This document shows positions 1 through 8,035 of a stretch of 64,000 nucleotides of DNA, in pieces (positions within the stretch are counted from its first letter, which is position 1; each line of letters starts with the position of its first letter). Source of the stretch: an uncultured Sphingomonas sp. Its GTDB lineage: Bacteria; Pseudomonadota; Alphaproteobacteria; Sphingomonadales; Sphingomonadaceae. The stretch lies in assembly GCA_913776045.1 (NCBI GenBank), contig CAJYOI010000008.1, forward strand, positions 1 through 64,000, given 5' to 3'. Under the pieces are notes generated by a model. That model ran no database searches and had not been told where the DNA came from. It saw nothing but the letters and a program-made list of their open reading frames with translations. The translations under genes and the position numbers were made by a program.

Positions 1-1
1 C

Positions 2-745
2 GGTGGCTTCGGCGGCGGCGGCTTTGGTGGCGGCGGCTTCGGCGGCGGCGACCGTGGTGGCTTCGGTGGCGGCGGCTTCGGCGGTGGCGATCGTGGCGGC
101 TTCGGCGGCGGTCGTAGCGGTGGTGGCTTCGGCGGCGGCGGCGGTGGTTTCCGCGGCGGCGGCGGTGGTGGCGGCTTCGGCGGCGGCCGTGGTGGCGGCA
201 TGCCCCCGCAGGTGATCGGCGAAGGCACCGGCGTGGTGAAGTTCTTCAACGGACAGAAGGGCTTCGGCTTCGTCGTCCGTGATGACGGCGGTGAAGACGT
301 GTTCGTTCACATCTCGGCGGTCGAACAGGCCGGCCTGACCGGCCTGGCGGAGGGCCAGCCGCTCGGCTTCACCCTCGTCGATCGCGGCGGCCGTATCTCG
401 GCCACCGAACTGAAGATCGACGGCGAACCGATGCCCGTCACCGACCGCGGCCCGCCGCGCGACCGTGACGCCGGCCCGCGCGGCGGAGCCGGTGGCGGCT
501 TCGGCGGCGGCCCGCAGCGTCAGCTGACCGGCGAGCGCGCATCGGGTACCGTCAAGTTCTTCAACGCGATGAAGGGCTTCGGTTTCATCCAGCGCGACGA
601 CGGCCAGCCGGACGCGTTCGTCCACATCTCGGCGGTCGAGCGTGCCGGTCTGCCGACGCTGAACGAAGGCGACAAGCTCGACTTCGAACTCGAAATCGAT
701 CGCCGCGGCAAGCACGCCGCGGTGAACCTGGAGCCGAAGCAGTAA
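2..745 (+). CDS. cold-shock protein with two cold-shock domains and a Gly-rich N-terminal region (5' partial)
   Basis: The reading frame is open from the first bases, so the true start lies outside the window. The visible N-terminal ~65 residues are almost entirely Gly/Phe with Asp-Arg interruptions, in GGFGGG and GGDRGGFGGG repeats. Two cold-shock domains follow, each with the RNA-binding core V-K-F-F-N-x-x-K-G-F-G-F and the V-F/A-F-V-H-I-S motif. They are separated by a linker of about 40 residues that has another Gly-rich patch. The family binds single-stranded RNA or DNA as a chaperone. The RGG/FGG-like tail probably adds nucleic-acid affinity; that is inference. An internal ATG at position 200 could give a form lacking the Gly-rich part, but nothing suggests it is preferred. 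Confidence 0.9.
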   Translation, partial: GGFGGGGFGGGGFGGGDRGGFGGGGFGGGDRGGFGGGRSGGGFGGGGGGFRGGGGGGGFGGGRGGGMPPQVIGEGTGVVKFFNGQKGFGFVVRDDGGEDVFVHISAVEQAGLTGLAEGQPLGFTLVDRGGRISATELKIDGEPMPVTDRGPPRDRDAGPRGGAGGGFGGGPQRQLTGERASGTVKFFNAMKGFGFIQRDDGQPDAFVHISAVERAGLPTLNEGDKLDFELEIDRRGKHAAVNLEPKQ

Positions 746-772
746 GCTTCACGCCTCTAGGGTGAGACAGAG

Positions 773-806
773 ACGGGCGGTTCCGGATGCGGTGCCGCCC
801 GTTTTC
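773..806 (+). terminator. rho-independent terminator of the cold-shock gene
   Basis: An 8-bp stem (ACGGGCGG pairing with CCGCCCGT) closes a 14-nt loop and is followed by a T-rich tract, 28 bases after the stop codon. Confidence 0.7.
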
Positions 807-827
807 GTTTCGAGCGTTCAGCATCGC

Positions 828-912
828 TATCCCCGCGAAAGCGGGGCCCGCGCGGCCGAGCGATACGGCGGTGTCCCTCGAAACCCTGGGTTCCGGCTTT
901 CGCCGGAATGAC
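828..912. repeat. extragenic palindromic (REP-like) repeat pair
   Basis: Two short hairpins of the CCCGCGAAAGCGGGG and CCGGCTTTCGCCGG type sit about 45 bases apart with no coding potential. Related GC-rich hairpins occur at the ends of other genes in this window (1819-1900 and 10167-10219). Confidence 0.55.
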
Positions 913-995
913 GCAATCAAGGGTTGTACAGCCATCAGCCAGGCGCAGGTGCTTCGCCAATTCCCCATTCATACGCGCCGCGGTATATCGCCAGC

Positions 996-1814
996 ATGAT
1001 CGTCCGCGCCGCCTCGCTCGCCTTCGCCGTCCTGCTGCTCGGCGCCGCTCCGCCGCCCCAGGCCCAGCCGGCCCCGGTGAAAGCGCAGCCGCAAGCGGCG
1101 CCCGCTCCCGCCGCCATCCCGCGCTTCACGGTCGAGATCGTCGCCCGCTATCCGCACGACGCCCGCGCCTTCACGCAAGGGTTGGTCTGGCACGACGGCA
1201 GCCTGTTCGAAAGCACCGGCAAGGAGGGCCGTTCGGAGGTCCGCCACGTCGCGTTGAAGGACGGCAAGGTTCTCGCCCGCCGGTCGATCCCGTCGCCAAA
1301 GTTCGGCGAGGGGCTGGCGCTTCACAAATCGACGCTCGTTAGCCTGACCTGGAAGGACGGCATAGCTTATCGCTGGGATGCGAAGGGGCTGAAGCCGGTG
1401 GGTACACGCCGCTATCCTGGCGAGGGTTGGGGCCTGGCGACGCTGGGCGACAGCCTGGTCCTGTCGGATGGTACGCCGACGTTGCGCTTCCTCGATCCCG
1501 ACACGCTCGCCGAGCGCCGCCGCGTGACGGTCAGCCTGCGCGGCCGGCCGATTGATCAGCTGAACGAACTGGAGACGGTCGACGGCGAGCTCTTCGCGAA
1601 CGTCTGGCAGACCGATTATATTGTCGCGATCGATCCCGCCGACGGGCATGTCACCAGGATCATCGACGCCGGCGCCCTGTCGCGCCAAGTCGCCGCGACA
1701 GATCCCGACGCGGTGCTCAACGGCATCGCGTGGGATGCGAAGACGCGGCGACTGTTCCTGACCGGCAAGCTGTGGCCGACGCTGTTCGAGGTGAAGCTGG
1801 TACCGGCGGAATAG
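996..1814 (+). CDS. glutaminyl-peptide cyclotransferase (glutamine cyclotransferase family)
   Basis: The family converts N-terminal glutamine of peptides to pyroglutamate. This protein carries its beta-propeller signatures: FTQGL near the start, GEGWGL, LNELE, a Phe-Ala-Asn-Val-Trp-Gln-Thr-Asp segment, LNGIAWD and the C-terminal TGKLWP. The start at 996 gives a clean signal peptide (MIVRAASLAFAVLLL, then an Ala/Pro-rich region), which points to periplasmic location. A longer frame from 924 would put charged residues in front of the signal and is less likely. A Pro/Ala/Gln-rich linker joins signal and domain. The product pyroglutamate could link to the oxoprolinase locus at 25-29 kb, but that is only a thematic connection. 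Confidence 0.88.
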   Translation: MIVRAASLAFAVLLLGAAPPPQAQPAPVKAQPQAAPAPAAIPRFTVEIVARYPHDARAFTQGLVWHDGSLFESTGKEGRSEVRHVALKDGKVLARRSIPSPKFGEGLALHKSTLVSLTWKDGIAYRWDAKGLKPVGTRRYPGEGWGLATLGDSLVLSDGTPTLRFLDPDTLAERRRVTVSLRGRPIDQLNELETVDGELFANVWQTDYIVAIDPADGHVTRIIDAGALSRQVAATDPDAVLNGIAWDAKTRRLFLTGKLWPTLFEVKLVPAE

Positions 1815-1818
1815 ACAG

Positions 1819-1900
1819 GTGCTCCCGCGCACGCGGGCGCCTGAAGCCACACTCCAAATGGCCTGCGGCTCCGGGCTCCCGCTTTCGCGGGAGCCCCGGG
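1819..1900. repeat. REP-like hairpin pair between convergent genes
   Basis: Two hairpins lie between two convergent stop codons. The second is a perfect 9-bp stem (GGCTCCCGC with GCGGGAGCC, 1874-1882 and 1887-1895) around a 4-base loop. It may serve as a bidirectional transcript end. Confidence 0.55.
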
Positions 1901-1901
1901 G

Positions 1902-2636
1902 TTATCCCACGGTTACGCCGACGACCCGCCACGCGCCGGCTTCGCGTTCGAACGTTACCGTCTCGGTCACCTCGCCCGAATTGGCGAAGCGCGTGCGAAA
2001 TTTGACGACCTCGTACCCATCGGGCGGGGCGGGCAGATTTTCCTGGGCGAGCAGGGTCCGCGACACGACCGCACCGAGCGGGGTGCGCACGCGTTCGGAC
2101 ACGTCGGTCCAGACCTTCAGCGTGTTGAGCTTCTGGAACGCAGTGCCGGTGCCGCGATAGCTGGCTTCCCATTTGCCCTGGTCGAGCAATTCCAGCCAGG
2201 TCTTCGCCGCCTGGACGACATCCGTCTTGACCGCTTCGGTCGAGACGGGCGCTTGCGTAGCAAAGGGAGCGGCGATCAGCGCCGCGAGGCCGAGCAGGAT
2301 GGTCATGAGCAACACTCCGGTGATGAGGGCAGATCGGCGCCGTGCCGGCCCTGCCGCCGGATCGCCCGACACCGTGGCCGGGTCTGCCCCGATTTGTCCG
2401 TCCCCCAGATTTTCGGGGGTCGCACCTTCCGCTTCGAACAGCATCCGCGCGGCTTCACGACTGCTCGCCACCGCCATCTTGCGCCGTGCGTCGCGCAGCC
2501 GTTCGTTGATGGTGTGGACCGACAGGTCCAGGCTGCGCGCTATCGACTTGGCGTCGTGCCCGCGCACGATCAGCCGCAGCGTCTGCTTCTCCTTTTCGGT
2601 CAGTGCCCAGAGATCGTCGGTCGGCCGCATGCTCAT
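1902..2636 (-). CDS. membrane-tethered LuxR-type HTH regulator with periplasmic DUF4019 domain
   Basis: Residues ~8-65 form a LuxR/GerE-type helix-turn-helix: LTEKEKQTLRLI, then AKSIARSLDLSVHTINERLR. A polar linker follows, then one hydrophobic segment at ~102-125 and a C-terminal ~115-residue domain of DUF4019 type (VVQAAKTWLELLDQGKWEASY...). The topology is that of a one-component regulator, with DNA-binding domain inside and sensory domain outside; that is inference from order. I start at the ATG at 2636 because the frame before it is Arg/Pro-rich and lacks the family's sequence. The ligand is unknown. The gene is about 60 bases downstream of the DNA ligase gene on the same strand. Confidence 0.8.
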   Translation of the reverse strand: MSMRPTDDLWALTEKEKQTLRLIVRGHDAKSIARSLDLSVHTINERLRDARRKMAVASSREAARMLFEAEGATPENLGDGQIGADPATVSGDPAAGPARRRSALITGVLLMTILLGLAALIAAPFATQAPVSTEAVKTDVVQAAKTWLELLDQGKWEASYRGTGTAFQKLNTLKVWTDVSERVRTPLGAVVSRTLLAQENLPAPPDGYEVVKFRTRFANSGEVTETVTFEREAGAWRVVGVTVG

Positions 2637-2696
2637 GGGCCACCGACTACGCCGAGCGCCCGGCCCCAACCACCCCGAAAAATTCGTACCCCTCCC

Positions 2697-4289
2697 TCAG
2701 GTGATCAACCGTTCGAGCGCGGCGACGGTATCGGCCTCCGCGGCCGGTTTGTCGCGGCGAATGCGGCTGATTCGGGGAAAGCGCATCGCGACGCCCGATT
2801 TGTGCCGCTTCGACGCGTGGATCGAATCGAATGCGACTTCGAGGACCAAAGTCTTCTCGACCTCGCGCACGGGTCCGAACCGCGCGACCGTGTTGTTGCG
2901 CACGAACCGGTCGAGCCACTTCAGCTCTTCGTCGGTGAAACCCGAATAGGCCTTGCCCACCGGCGACAGCTCGCCGTTTTCGGTCCAGCAACCGAAGGTA
3001 TAATCGGAGTAGAAGGACGAGCGCTTTCCAGAGCCGCGCTGCGCGTACATCATCACGCAATCGGCGACGAGCGGATCGCGTTTCCATTTGTACCACAGAC
3101 CGACGCGACGCCCGCTGACATAGGGCGAGTCGCGACGTTTCAGCATCACGCCCTCGATCGCGGCATCGCGGCTGCCCGCGCGGATCTCGCCCAGATGCGC
3201 GAAGTCGCTGGCGTCGATCACCGACGACTCGTCGAAACTCGCGGCTGGCAAGCGCGCGGCGAAGCCCTCCAGCCGCGTGCGACGTTCGGTCCACGGCAGC
3301 GGGCGCAGGTCCTCGGGACCATCGAACAATATGTCGTAAAGGCGCACGAAAGCGGGATAATCGGCCAGCATCTTCGCCGACACGGTTTTGCGTCCCAGCC
3401 GCTGTTGCAGCGCGTTGAAGCTGGCGGTGGCATCGTCACGCCCCGCCCCTTGAGCGTCACCGCGGACCAGCAGCTCGCCATCGAGCACACCAGCCACCCG
3501 GAATGCCACCGCGACTTCGGGAAAGCTGCGCGTGATATCGTCGCCCGCCCGGCTATACAGCCGCGTTTCACCCGCGACGTGGACCAGTTGCACGCGGATG
3601 CCGTCCCATTTCCATTCGGCGGCATAGTCGGCGAGATCGACCACCGTCTCTTCCAGCGGGTGGGCGAGCATGAACGGGCGGAACGTCGGTACGTCCGCCG
3701 CGGTCGGTTGGTCCCCGCGCCCCTCCACCCAATCGAACAGCGCGCTATAGGGCGGCGTCAGGCCGTGCCACACCTCCTCCACCGCGTCGACATCGACGCC
3801 GAACGCATTGGCGAGCGCCGTCTTGGCAAGGCGGGCGGAGACACCGACGCGGAGCGCTCCGGTCGCGAGCTTCAACAAAGCGTAGCGCTCGTCCGCCTGC
3901 ATCGCATCGAGATAGACGCCAAGCACGCCCGCGGTGTCCGATTTGCTGAGCAAAGCCAGCCGATCGACGACGGCGGACAGCGTGAGCGCCTCGGGCGGCA
4001 GCGGTGGCGCGCCGTGCGGTTCGGGCCACATCAATGCGATCGTTTCCGCGGAGTCGCCGACGAAATCACGGCTTATGCGAAACAGCACCGGGTCGACGCG
4101 TTCGTCGACCATCGCGCGGATGACGGCGGGCTTAACCGCCGGCAGGTCGAGGTCGCCCGTCAGTGCCGCCATCGCCCACCCGCGGTCGGGGTCGGGCGTC
4201 GCGCGCAGATAGTCGCCGATCAGCTTCAGCTTCGCATTGCGCGATCGGGTGTAGATCAGCGAATCGAGCAGGTCGGCAAACGCGCGCAT
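2697..4289 (-). CDS. ATP-dependent DNA ligase (ligase-associated repair family)
   Basis: This 530-residue protein has an N-terminal helical DNA-binding domain, then an adenylylation domain with motif I E-W-K-W-D-G-I-R (nucleophilic Lys227). Further ligase motifs are LDGELLV, EGVMLK and the C-terminal LWYKWKR. It fits the bacterial ATP-dependent ligases found with a ligase-associated exonuclease, a helicase and a phosphoesterase in a repair operon. None of those three partners is adjacent here; the divergent neighbour is a different phosphoesterase type. Start codons of the two divergent genes are about 11 bases apart, so their promoters must overlap each other's coding sequence. Confidence 0.92.
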   Translation of the reverse strand: MRAFADLLDSLIYTRSRNAKLKLIGDYLRATPDPDRGWAMAALTGDLDLPAVKPAVIRAMVDERVDPVLFRISRDFVGDSAETIALMWPEPHGAPPLPPEALTLSAVVDRLALLSKSDTAGVLGVYLDAMQADERYALLKLATGALRVGVSARLAKTALANAFGVDVDAVEEVWHGLTPPYSALFDWVEGRGDQPTAADVPTFRPFMLAHPLEETVVDLADYAAEWKWDGIRVQLVHVAGETRLYSRAGDDITRSFPEVAVAFRVAGVLDGELLVRGDAQGAGRDDATASFNALQQRLGRKTVSAKMLADYPAFVRLYDILFDGPEDLRPLPWTERRTRLEGFAARLPAASFDESSVIDASDFAHLGEIRAGSRDAAIEGVMLKRRDSPYVSGRRVGLWYKWKRDPLVADCVMMYAQRGSGKRSSFYSDYTFGCWTENGELSPVGKAYSGFTDEELKWLDRFVRNNTVARFGPVREVEKTLVLEVAFDSIHASKRHKSGVAMRFPRISRIRRDKPAAEADTVAALERLIT

Positions 4290-4300
4290 GAAGGGCTAAC

Positions 4301-5179
4301 ATGGGCGAGCGCATCCGGTTCCGCTATGCGCAGGCCATGCGTGTCCTGCTCCGCCTCGTCATCGCTGCCGCACTGTTGGGCCTCGCCCTGCTCGGCTGGA
4401 TGTTTGCCGAAGCGCGACAGACGCCGATCGTGCGTCGGGCGACGGTCGAGTTGCCCGGTTGGCCAGCGTCGGCCGCGCCGATGACCGTCGCGGTGATCGG
4501 CGATATCCACATCGGCAGCATCGCGATGGACGCAGCGCGGCTGACGCGGATCGTCTCTCAGATCAACGCGCTGCGTCCCGATGTCGTCGCACTGGCAGGC
4601 GACTTCATCGCCGGACACGACATGGGGCTGTCGGCCGATCGCGCACCGCTGCTGGTCGCACCGCTCAAGCAGCTGCGCCCGCGGATCGGCACGGTGGCGG
4701 TGATGGGCAATCACGATCACTGGACGAGCATCGGTCCGGTGCGGGCCGCACTGGCTGCGGCAGGTGTAATCATCCTGGACAACCAAGCGCAGCGCTTCGG
4801 CGCGCTGACCGTCGTAGGGCTCGACGACCGCTATACCAAGCATGACCGGATCGGCGCGGCGATGGCAGAAGCGCGGGCTCTACCGGGTCCGCGGCTTCTA
4901 GTTAGCCACGGGCCAGATGTCGTCCCCGACCTGCCTGCTGATGTGCCACTGGTCGTGACGAGCCATACGCATTGCGGGCAGATCGTGCTCCCGCTTTACG
5001 GCCCGCTCGAAATCCCCTCGGCCTATGGCGCACACTATCTCTGCGGCGTCGTGCGCGAGGGCGGTCGCGCGACGATCGTCGGTGCGGGCGTGGGAACCAG
5101 CGTTCTGCCGTTACGGCTGAACGCGCCGCCCGACATCTGGCTGCTGACGCTTTGGGGAGCGAACCGGGCGCAGCGCTGA
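4301..5179 (+). CDS. membrane-anchored metallophosphoesterase (YkuE/YaeI-like)
   Basis: A calcineurin-type dinuclear metal site is complete: GDIHIG, GDFIAG, GNHDHW, SHGPD and SHTHCGQ. One N-terminal hydrophobic segment (residues ~13-35) should place the enzyme at the membrane, facing the periplasm. Relatives act on phospholipid or lipid A-type phosphates, but the substrate cannot be read from sequence. The start at 4301 has an AAGGG Shine-Dalgarno 5 bases upstream; ATG 4337 would give a shorter leader. Confidence 0.85.
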   Translation: MGERIRFRYAQAMRVLLRLVIAAALLGLALLGWMFAEARQTPIVRRATVELPGWPASAAPMTVAVIGDIHIGSIAMDAARLTRIVSQINALRPDVVALAGDFIAGHDMGLSADRAPLLVAPLKQLRPRIGTVAVMGNHDHWTSIGPVRAALAAAGVIILDNQAQRFGALTVVGLDDRYTKHDRIGAAMAEARALPGPRLLVSHGPDVVPDLPADVPLVVTSHTHCGQIVLPLYGPLEIPSAYGAHYLCGVVREGGRATIVGAGVGTSVLPLRLNAPPDIWLLTLWGANRAQR

Positions 5180-5198
5180 CCGCGCCCAGCGCGCCGGC

Positions 5199-5699
5199 TC
5201 AGCCCTTGCGGCTGGCCTCGAACAGGAACCAAGCGCGTTCCTCGGCCTGGTCGGTCCATTCGTCGACGATGCCGCTGGTCGCATTGTCCTTCGCGTCCTC
5301 GGCGGCTTCCTTCACGACGCGGAAGGATTCGACGAGCTTCAGATTGTCCTCGCGCAGTTCGGCCAGCATGTCAGCGGCGGTCACGAACTCGGCGTCATTG
5401 TCCCTCAGCGTCTGGCGCCGCGCGATATCACCGATCGAGCGCAGCGTCAGGTTGCCGGTCTTGCGCACGCGCTCGGCGATCGCGTCGGTCACGCCCAGGA
5501 TCTGTGCAGCCTGATCGTCGAGCAGCAGGTGATAATCGCGGAAATGCGGGCCCGAGACGTGCCAGTGGAAATTCTTGGTCTTCAAATACAGCGCATAGCA
5601 ATCGGCGAGCGACGAATTCAGCGCATCGGCGACGGTGCGGGTGTCGTTGCGGTTCAGGTCGGTCGGGGTCGCGAGCGGGGCGGGGTTGGCGTCGGCCAC
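5199..5699 (-). CDS. dps: Dps family ferritin-like DNA-protection protein
   Basis: This 166-residue four-helix protein has the Dps ferroxidase signature K-N-F-H-W-H-V-S-G-P-H-F followed by L-D-D-Q-A, which supply the inter-subunit iron ligands. Dps forms dodecamers that oxidise and store iron with hydrogen peroxide and can coat DNA in stationary phase. It is a single gene, convergent with the phosphoesterase, with only about 20 bases between stop codons. Confidence 0.92.
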   Translation of the reverse strand: MADANPAPLATPTDLNRNDTRTVADALNSSLADCYALYLKTKNFHWHVSGPHFRDYHLLLDDQAAQILGVTDAIAERVRKTGNLTLRSIGDIARRQTLRDNDAEFVTAADMLAELREDNLKLVESFRVVKEAAEDAKDNATSGIVDEWTDQAEERAWFLFEASRKG

Positions 5700-5804
5700 G
5701 AAAAGTCTCCAGAAGTGAGTCGTCGGTTTCGTATGGGTAACGACCTGCCGCGCGAAACGCTCCCCCGGGGCGGCGTTAAAAGGATCGGCAGTGTGATCGA
5801 AACG

Positions 5805-6338
5805 CTAGATCAGCCGCAGGCCGCCCAAGCCGACGATGATTCCGGTCACGAGCAGCAGGCCGCCCGCGATCCGACCGATTGTGCGCAAGGGCAGCCGAAA
5901 CCACGCCTGACCCATGCCCCCAGCAATACCGACAAGCAGCATCGCGCCGGCGAAGGCGCCTACACCCGCCAACACCGGCAACGATCCACCGATCGCCAGC
6001 GCAAAGGCGAGGAAAGCGGTACCCTCCCCCCCGGCGAAGCTGCCCGCCGCCGCCGCGACCGGCGCGGGCCCCGAAGGCCGTTCGATCCGGCGCTGCCACA
6101 CCGTGCCGAACCCGGCGAGGATGAGCGCGATGGCCAGCAGGATGCTGCGCGCGTTTGTCGACAGCATCGGCGCGATCAGAATGGCGCCGGCGATCGCGAT
6201 GGCGATGGCTGCGGCATGACCCAGCGCGAACCCCGCGAACACGCCCCGGCGCTCGCCCAACAGGGCGGCCAGACGCGCGGGCCGCTCGCCGATGCCGGCC
6301 AGCAGCGCCGCGACGAAGGCGGGCACCAGGGCGTCCAC
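5805..6338 (-). CDS. short TMEM165/GDT1-like membrane protein
   Basis: The protein has ~177 residues and about six hydrophobic segments arranged as two related halves. Each half begins with a Gly-Glu-containing helix (G-I-G-E-R-P-A-R-L and G-G-E-G-T-A-F-L). These sit where canonical GDT1 proteins carry E-x-G-D-K-T, so the cation-binding motifs are altered. A GTG at 6338 fits the hydrophobic start and leaves a 16-base gap from the preceding gene; the frame upstream reads through that gene and is not used. The family exchanges Mn2+ or Ca2+ for protons, but transport by this divergent copy is uncertain. Confidence 0.6.
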   Translation of the reverse strand: MDALVPAFVAALLAGIGERPARLAALLGERRGVFAGFALGHAAAIAIAIAGAILIAPMLSTNARSILLAIALILAGFGTVWQRRIERPSGPAPVAAAAGSFAGGEGTAFLAFALAIGGSLPVLAGVGAFAGAMLLVGIAGGMGQAWFRLPLRTIGRIAGGLLLVTGIIVGLGGLRLI

Positions 6339-6354
6339 GCTCGGTCCGACCGAA

Positions 6355-6681
6355 TCAGCGGGCCAGGCGAACCGCGCAGGCCGCCGCATAGGTTTCGGAT
6401 GCGTGCGCCGCCGCGCCGGTGAAGCCGACCGCGTCGCGCAGGATCGCCAGCCAGCCATGCACCAGCGGCCCCCGCTCGCCCCGCGACAGGGCGCTGTCGA
6501 GCGCGTGAACGACGGTGATGGCGGGGCCGATACCGTGTCGACTTGCGATCCGGCGAATCGCTTCGAGTTCACAGACCAGTTCGCCGGGTCGGAGGCTGTC
6601 GGCGCGCCGGTCGATCGCATCGACCCGCGCGATCAGATCGTCGCGCACCACCGTCATCGCATCCAGTCCCCGTAGTGCCAT
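6355..6681 (-). CDS. hypothetical protein, 108 residues, upstream of the GDT1-like gene
   Basis: I do not recognise the family. It is a soluble, largely helical protein with no signal peptide, with a patch D-D-L-I-A-R-V-D-A-I-D-R-R near the start and an Ala-rich C-terminus. The start at 6681 has an AAGGTG Shine-Dalgarno 8 bases upstream. The 16-base gap to the GDT1-like gene suggests one transcript. Confidence 0.55.
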   Translation of the reverse strand: MALRGLDAMTVVRDDLIARVDAIDRRADSLRPGELVCELEAIRRIASRHGIGPAITVVHALDSALSRGERGPLVHGWLAILRDAVGFTGAAAHASETYAAACAVRLAR

Positions 6682-6873
6682 GTCGAACGCACCTTTTGAT
6701 CCAGATGCGCACGCTGCGCCCGGAATGGTAAAGATCACGTCAACGACCGCAAGGTGGGTCGAAGGCGCGCAAAAGCTTGACACGCGCGCCCAGATCCCTC
6801 ATGCGCCCTCCCCTGACGGCGGCCGCGTGTGCGTGCCGCCTCTTTCTTTTGAACAGATTTAGAGATTCGGGTC

Positions 6874-7041
6874 ATGGCCAAGCCGGCAACCGTCAAGATC
6901 AAGCTCGTCAGCACCGCGGACACGGGCTTCTTCTACGTCACGAAGAAGAACCCGCGCACGCAGACCGAGAAGTTCTCGTTCCGCAAGTATGACCCGGTCG
7001 TGCGCAAGCACGTCGAGTTCAAGGAAGCGAAGATCAAGTAA
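6874..7041 (+). CDS. rpmG: 50S ribosomal protein L33
   Basis: The 55-residue translation begins [20 protein letters not shown] and ends in [11 protein letters not shown], matching L33 in length and pattern ([14 protein letters not shown]). It lacks the zinc-binding Cys pairs of the C+ form, as is usual in proteobacteria. It stands alone with its own terminator. Confidence 0.95.
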   Translation: MAKPATVKIKLVSTADTGFFYVTKKNPRTQTEKFSFRKYDPVVRKHVEFKEAKIK

Positions 7042-7116
7042 GTCTCGCAGCGGCGAGTCTCACGCAGCCCCGGCCTAGGCCGGGGTCCAGAGCCCCAGGC
7101 GATTCGCCGGGGCCGC

Positions 7117-7150
7117 AAGCCGTAGGGCGCAAGCGCCCCACGGCTTTTTT
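7117..7150 (+). terminator. rho-independent terminator of rpmG
   Basis: AAGCCGT pairs with ACGGCTT around a nested GGGCGC/GCGCCC stem and is followed by TTTT. It lies 75 bases after the rpmG stop. Confidence 0.85.
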
Positions 7151-7154
7151 GCGT

Positions 7155-7290
7155 TCCCGATCCTCCCCGCTCGCGGGGAGGGGGACCGCCGCGAAGCGGT
7201 GGTGGAGGGGGCGGGCCGCACTGCACGTCGCTTACGGAGAGTCCCCTCCACCAGCCTTCGGCTGGTCCCCTACCCGTATCGGGGAGGATT
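7155..7290. repeat. large imperfect palindrome (TCCTCCCC...GGGGAGGA type extragenic repeat)
   Basis: TCCTCCCCG at the left is matched by CGGGGAGGA at the right. Inside are ACCGCCGCGAAGCGGT and CCAGCCTTCGGCTGG hairpins. The whole is non-coding and resembles the extragenic repeats common in sphingomonads; copy number in this genome is unknown. Confidence 0.6.
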
Positions 7291-7334
7291 AGGGACGCCG
7301 CCTCGCTGCCCGCCGTGGCGGGTCGGCAGTTTGC

Positions 7335-7724
7335 TTACGCAAACTGCGCGCCGCCCGCGTCCGGCACCAGCGCGCGCACTTCCTGCACGAACCGCATCAC
7401 CGAGATCGGCTTCGACACATAGGCATTCGCGCCTGCCGCGCGAATGCGCTCCTCGTCATCGCGCCCCGCATAGGCGGTCACCGCCATGATCGGGATCGCC
7501 CGCAACCGCGGGTCACGCTTCATCTGGCCGATCAGTTCCAGCCCGCTGACGTGCGGCAGCTGGATGTCCATCACCACCAGATCGGGTTCGAACGCCTTCG
7601 CGCGCGCCACCGCCTCGCGTCCGTCCCGCACCGGTTCGGTGACGAAGTCGTGCGCGCGCAGCAGGTCGCAGAAGAGTTTCAGATTGAGTTCGTTGTCCTC
7701 GACAACGAGCACCCTTTTTGCCAC
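7335..7724 (-). CDS. divK: single-domain response regulator, DivK-like
   Basis: This is a stand-alone receiver domain of ~129 residues. It has the acidic pocket VVEDNE, phospho-acceptor Asp in VVMDIQLP, Thr/Ala switch region AVTAYAG and Lys in YVSKPI. The sequence RVLVVEDNELNLKLFCDLL is characteristic of DivK, the essential cell-fate regulator acting with DivJ/PleC and DivL in alphaproteobacteria. The start is a GTG at 7724; ATG codons further upstream are not conserved in kind. It is divergent from DUF3572. Confidence 0.85.
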   Translation of the reverse strand: MAKRVLVVEDNELNLKLFCDLLRAHDFVTEPVRDGREAVARAKAFEPDLVVMDIQLPHVSGLELIGQMKRDPRLRAIPIMAVTAYAGRDDEERIRAAGANAYVSKPISVMRFVQEVRALVPDAGGAQFA

Positions 7725-7768
7725 GCCCGCGCTGACCTTTCCCCAAAGTACGAGCGCGAATCTAGGCG

Positions 7769-8035
7769 ATGCAGCCGCACGAGACAAATGACGAAACGCT
7801 GGCGCTCCGCGCGCTGGTGTGGACGCTCGAGGAACCCGCCCGAGCGATGCGGCTGCTCGACCTGACGGGGCTCGATCCGCAGGCGCTGCGGACCTCGGCC
7901 GGATCGCCGGCGACGCTTGCCGCCGCGCTGCAATTCCTGGAAAATCACGAGAGCGACCTGATCGCCTGCGCGGATGCGCTGGGCTGCACGCCGGCCGACC
8001 TGGTCCGCGCCCGCGCGCGGCTGGAGCACGTATGA
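7769..8035 (+). CDS. DUF3572 family protein
   Basis: This 88-residue alphaproteobacterial helical protein has the signature L-D-L-T-G-L-D-P-Q-A-L-R followed by F-L-x-x-H-E-S-D-L. Its function is unknown. It overlaps the next gene by 4 bases (ATGA), which indicates translational coupling in a three-gene unit. Confidence 0.8.
   Translation: MQPHETNDETLALRALVWTLEEPARAMRLLDLTGLDPQALRTSAGSPATLAAALQFLENHESDLIACADALGCTPADLVRARARLEHV

Noticed and set aside
3..215. Ala/Val-rich short frame at the window start
   Set aside because: It is a +1 shadow of the Gly-rich cold-shock N-terminus, which is in frame with the cold-shock domains.
2253..4484. 743-residue open frame on the plus strand
   Set aside because: It is antisense to the DNA ligase gene, rich in Arg/His/Gln as GC-rich shadows are, and has no recognisable domain.
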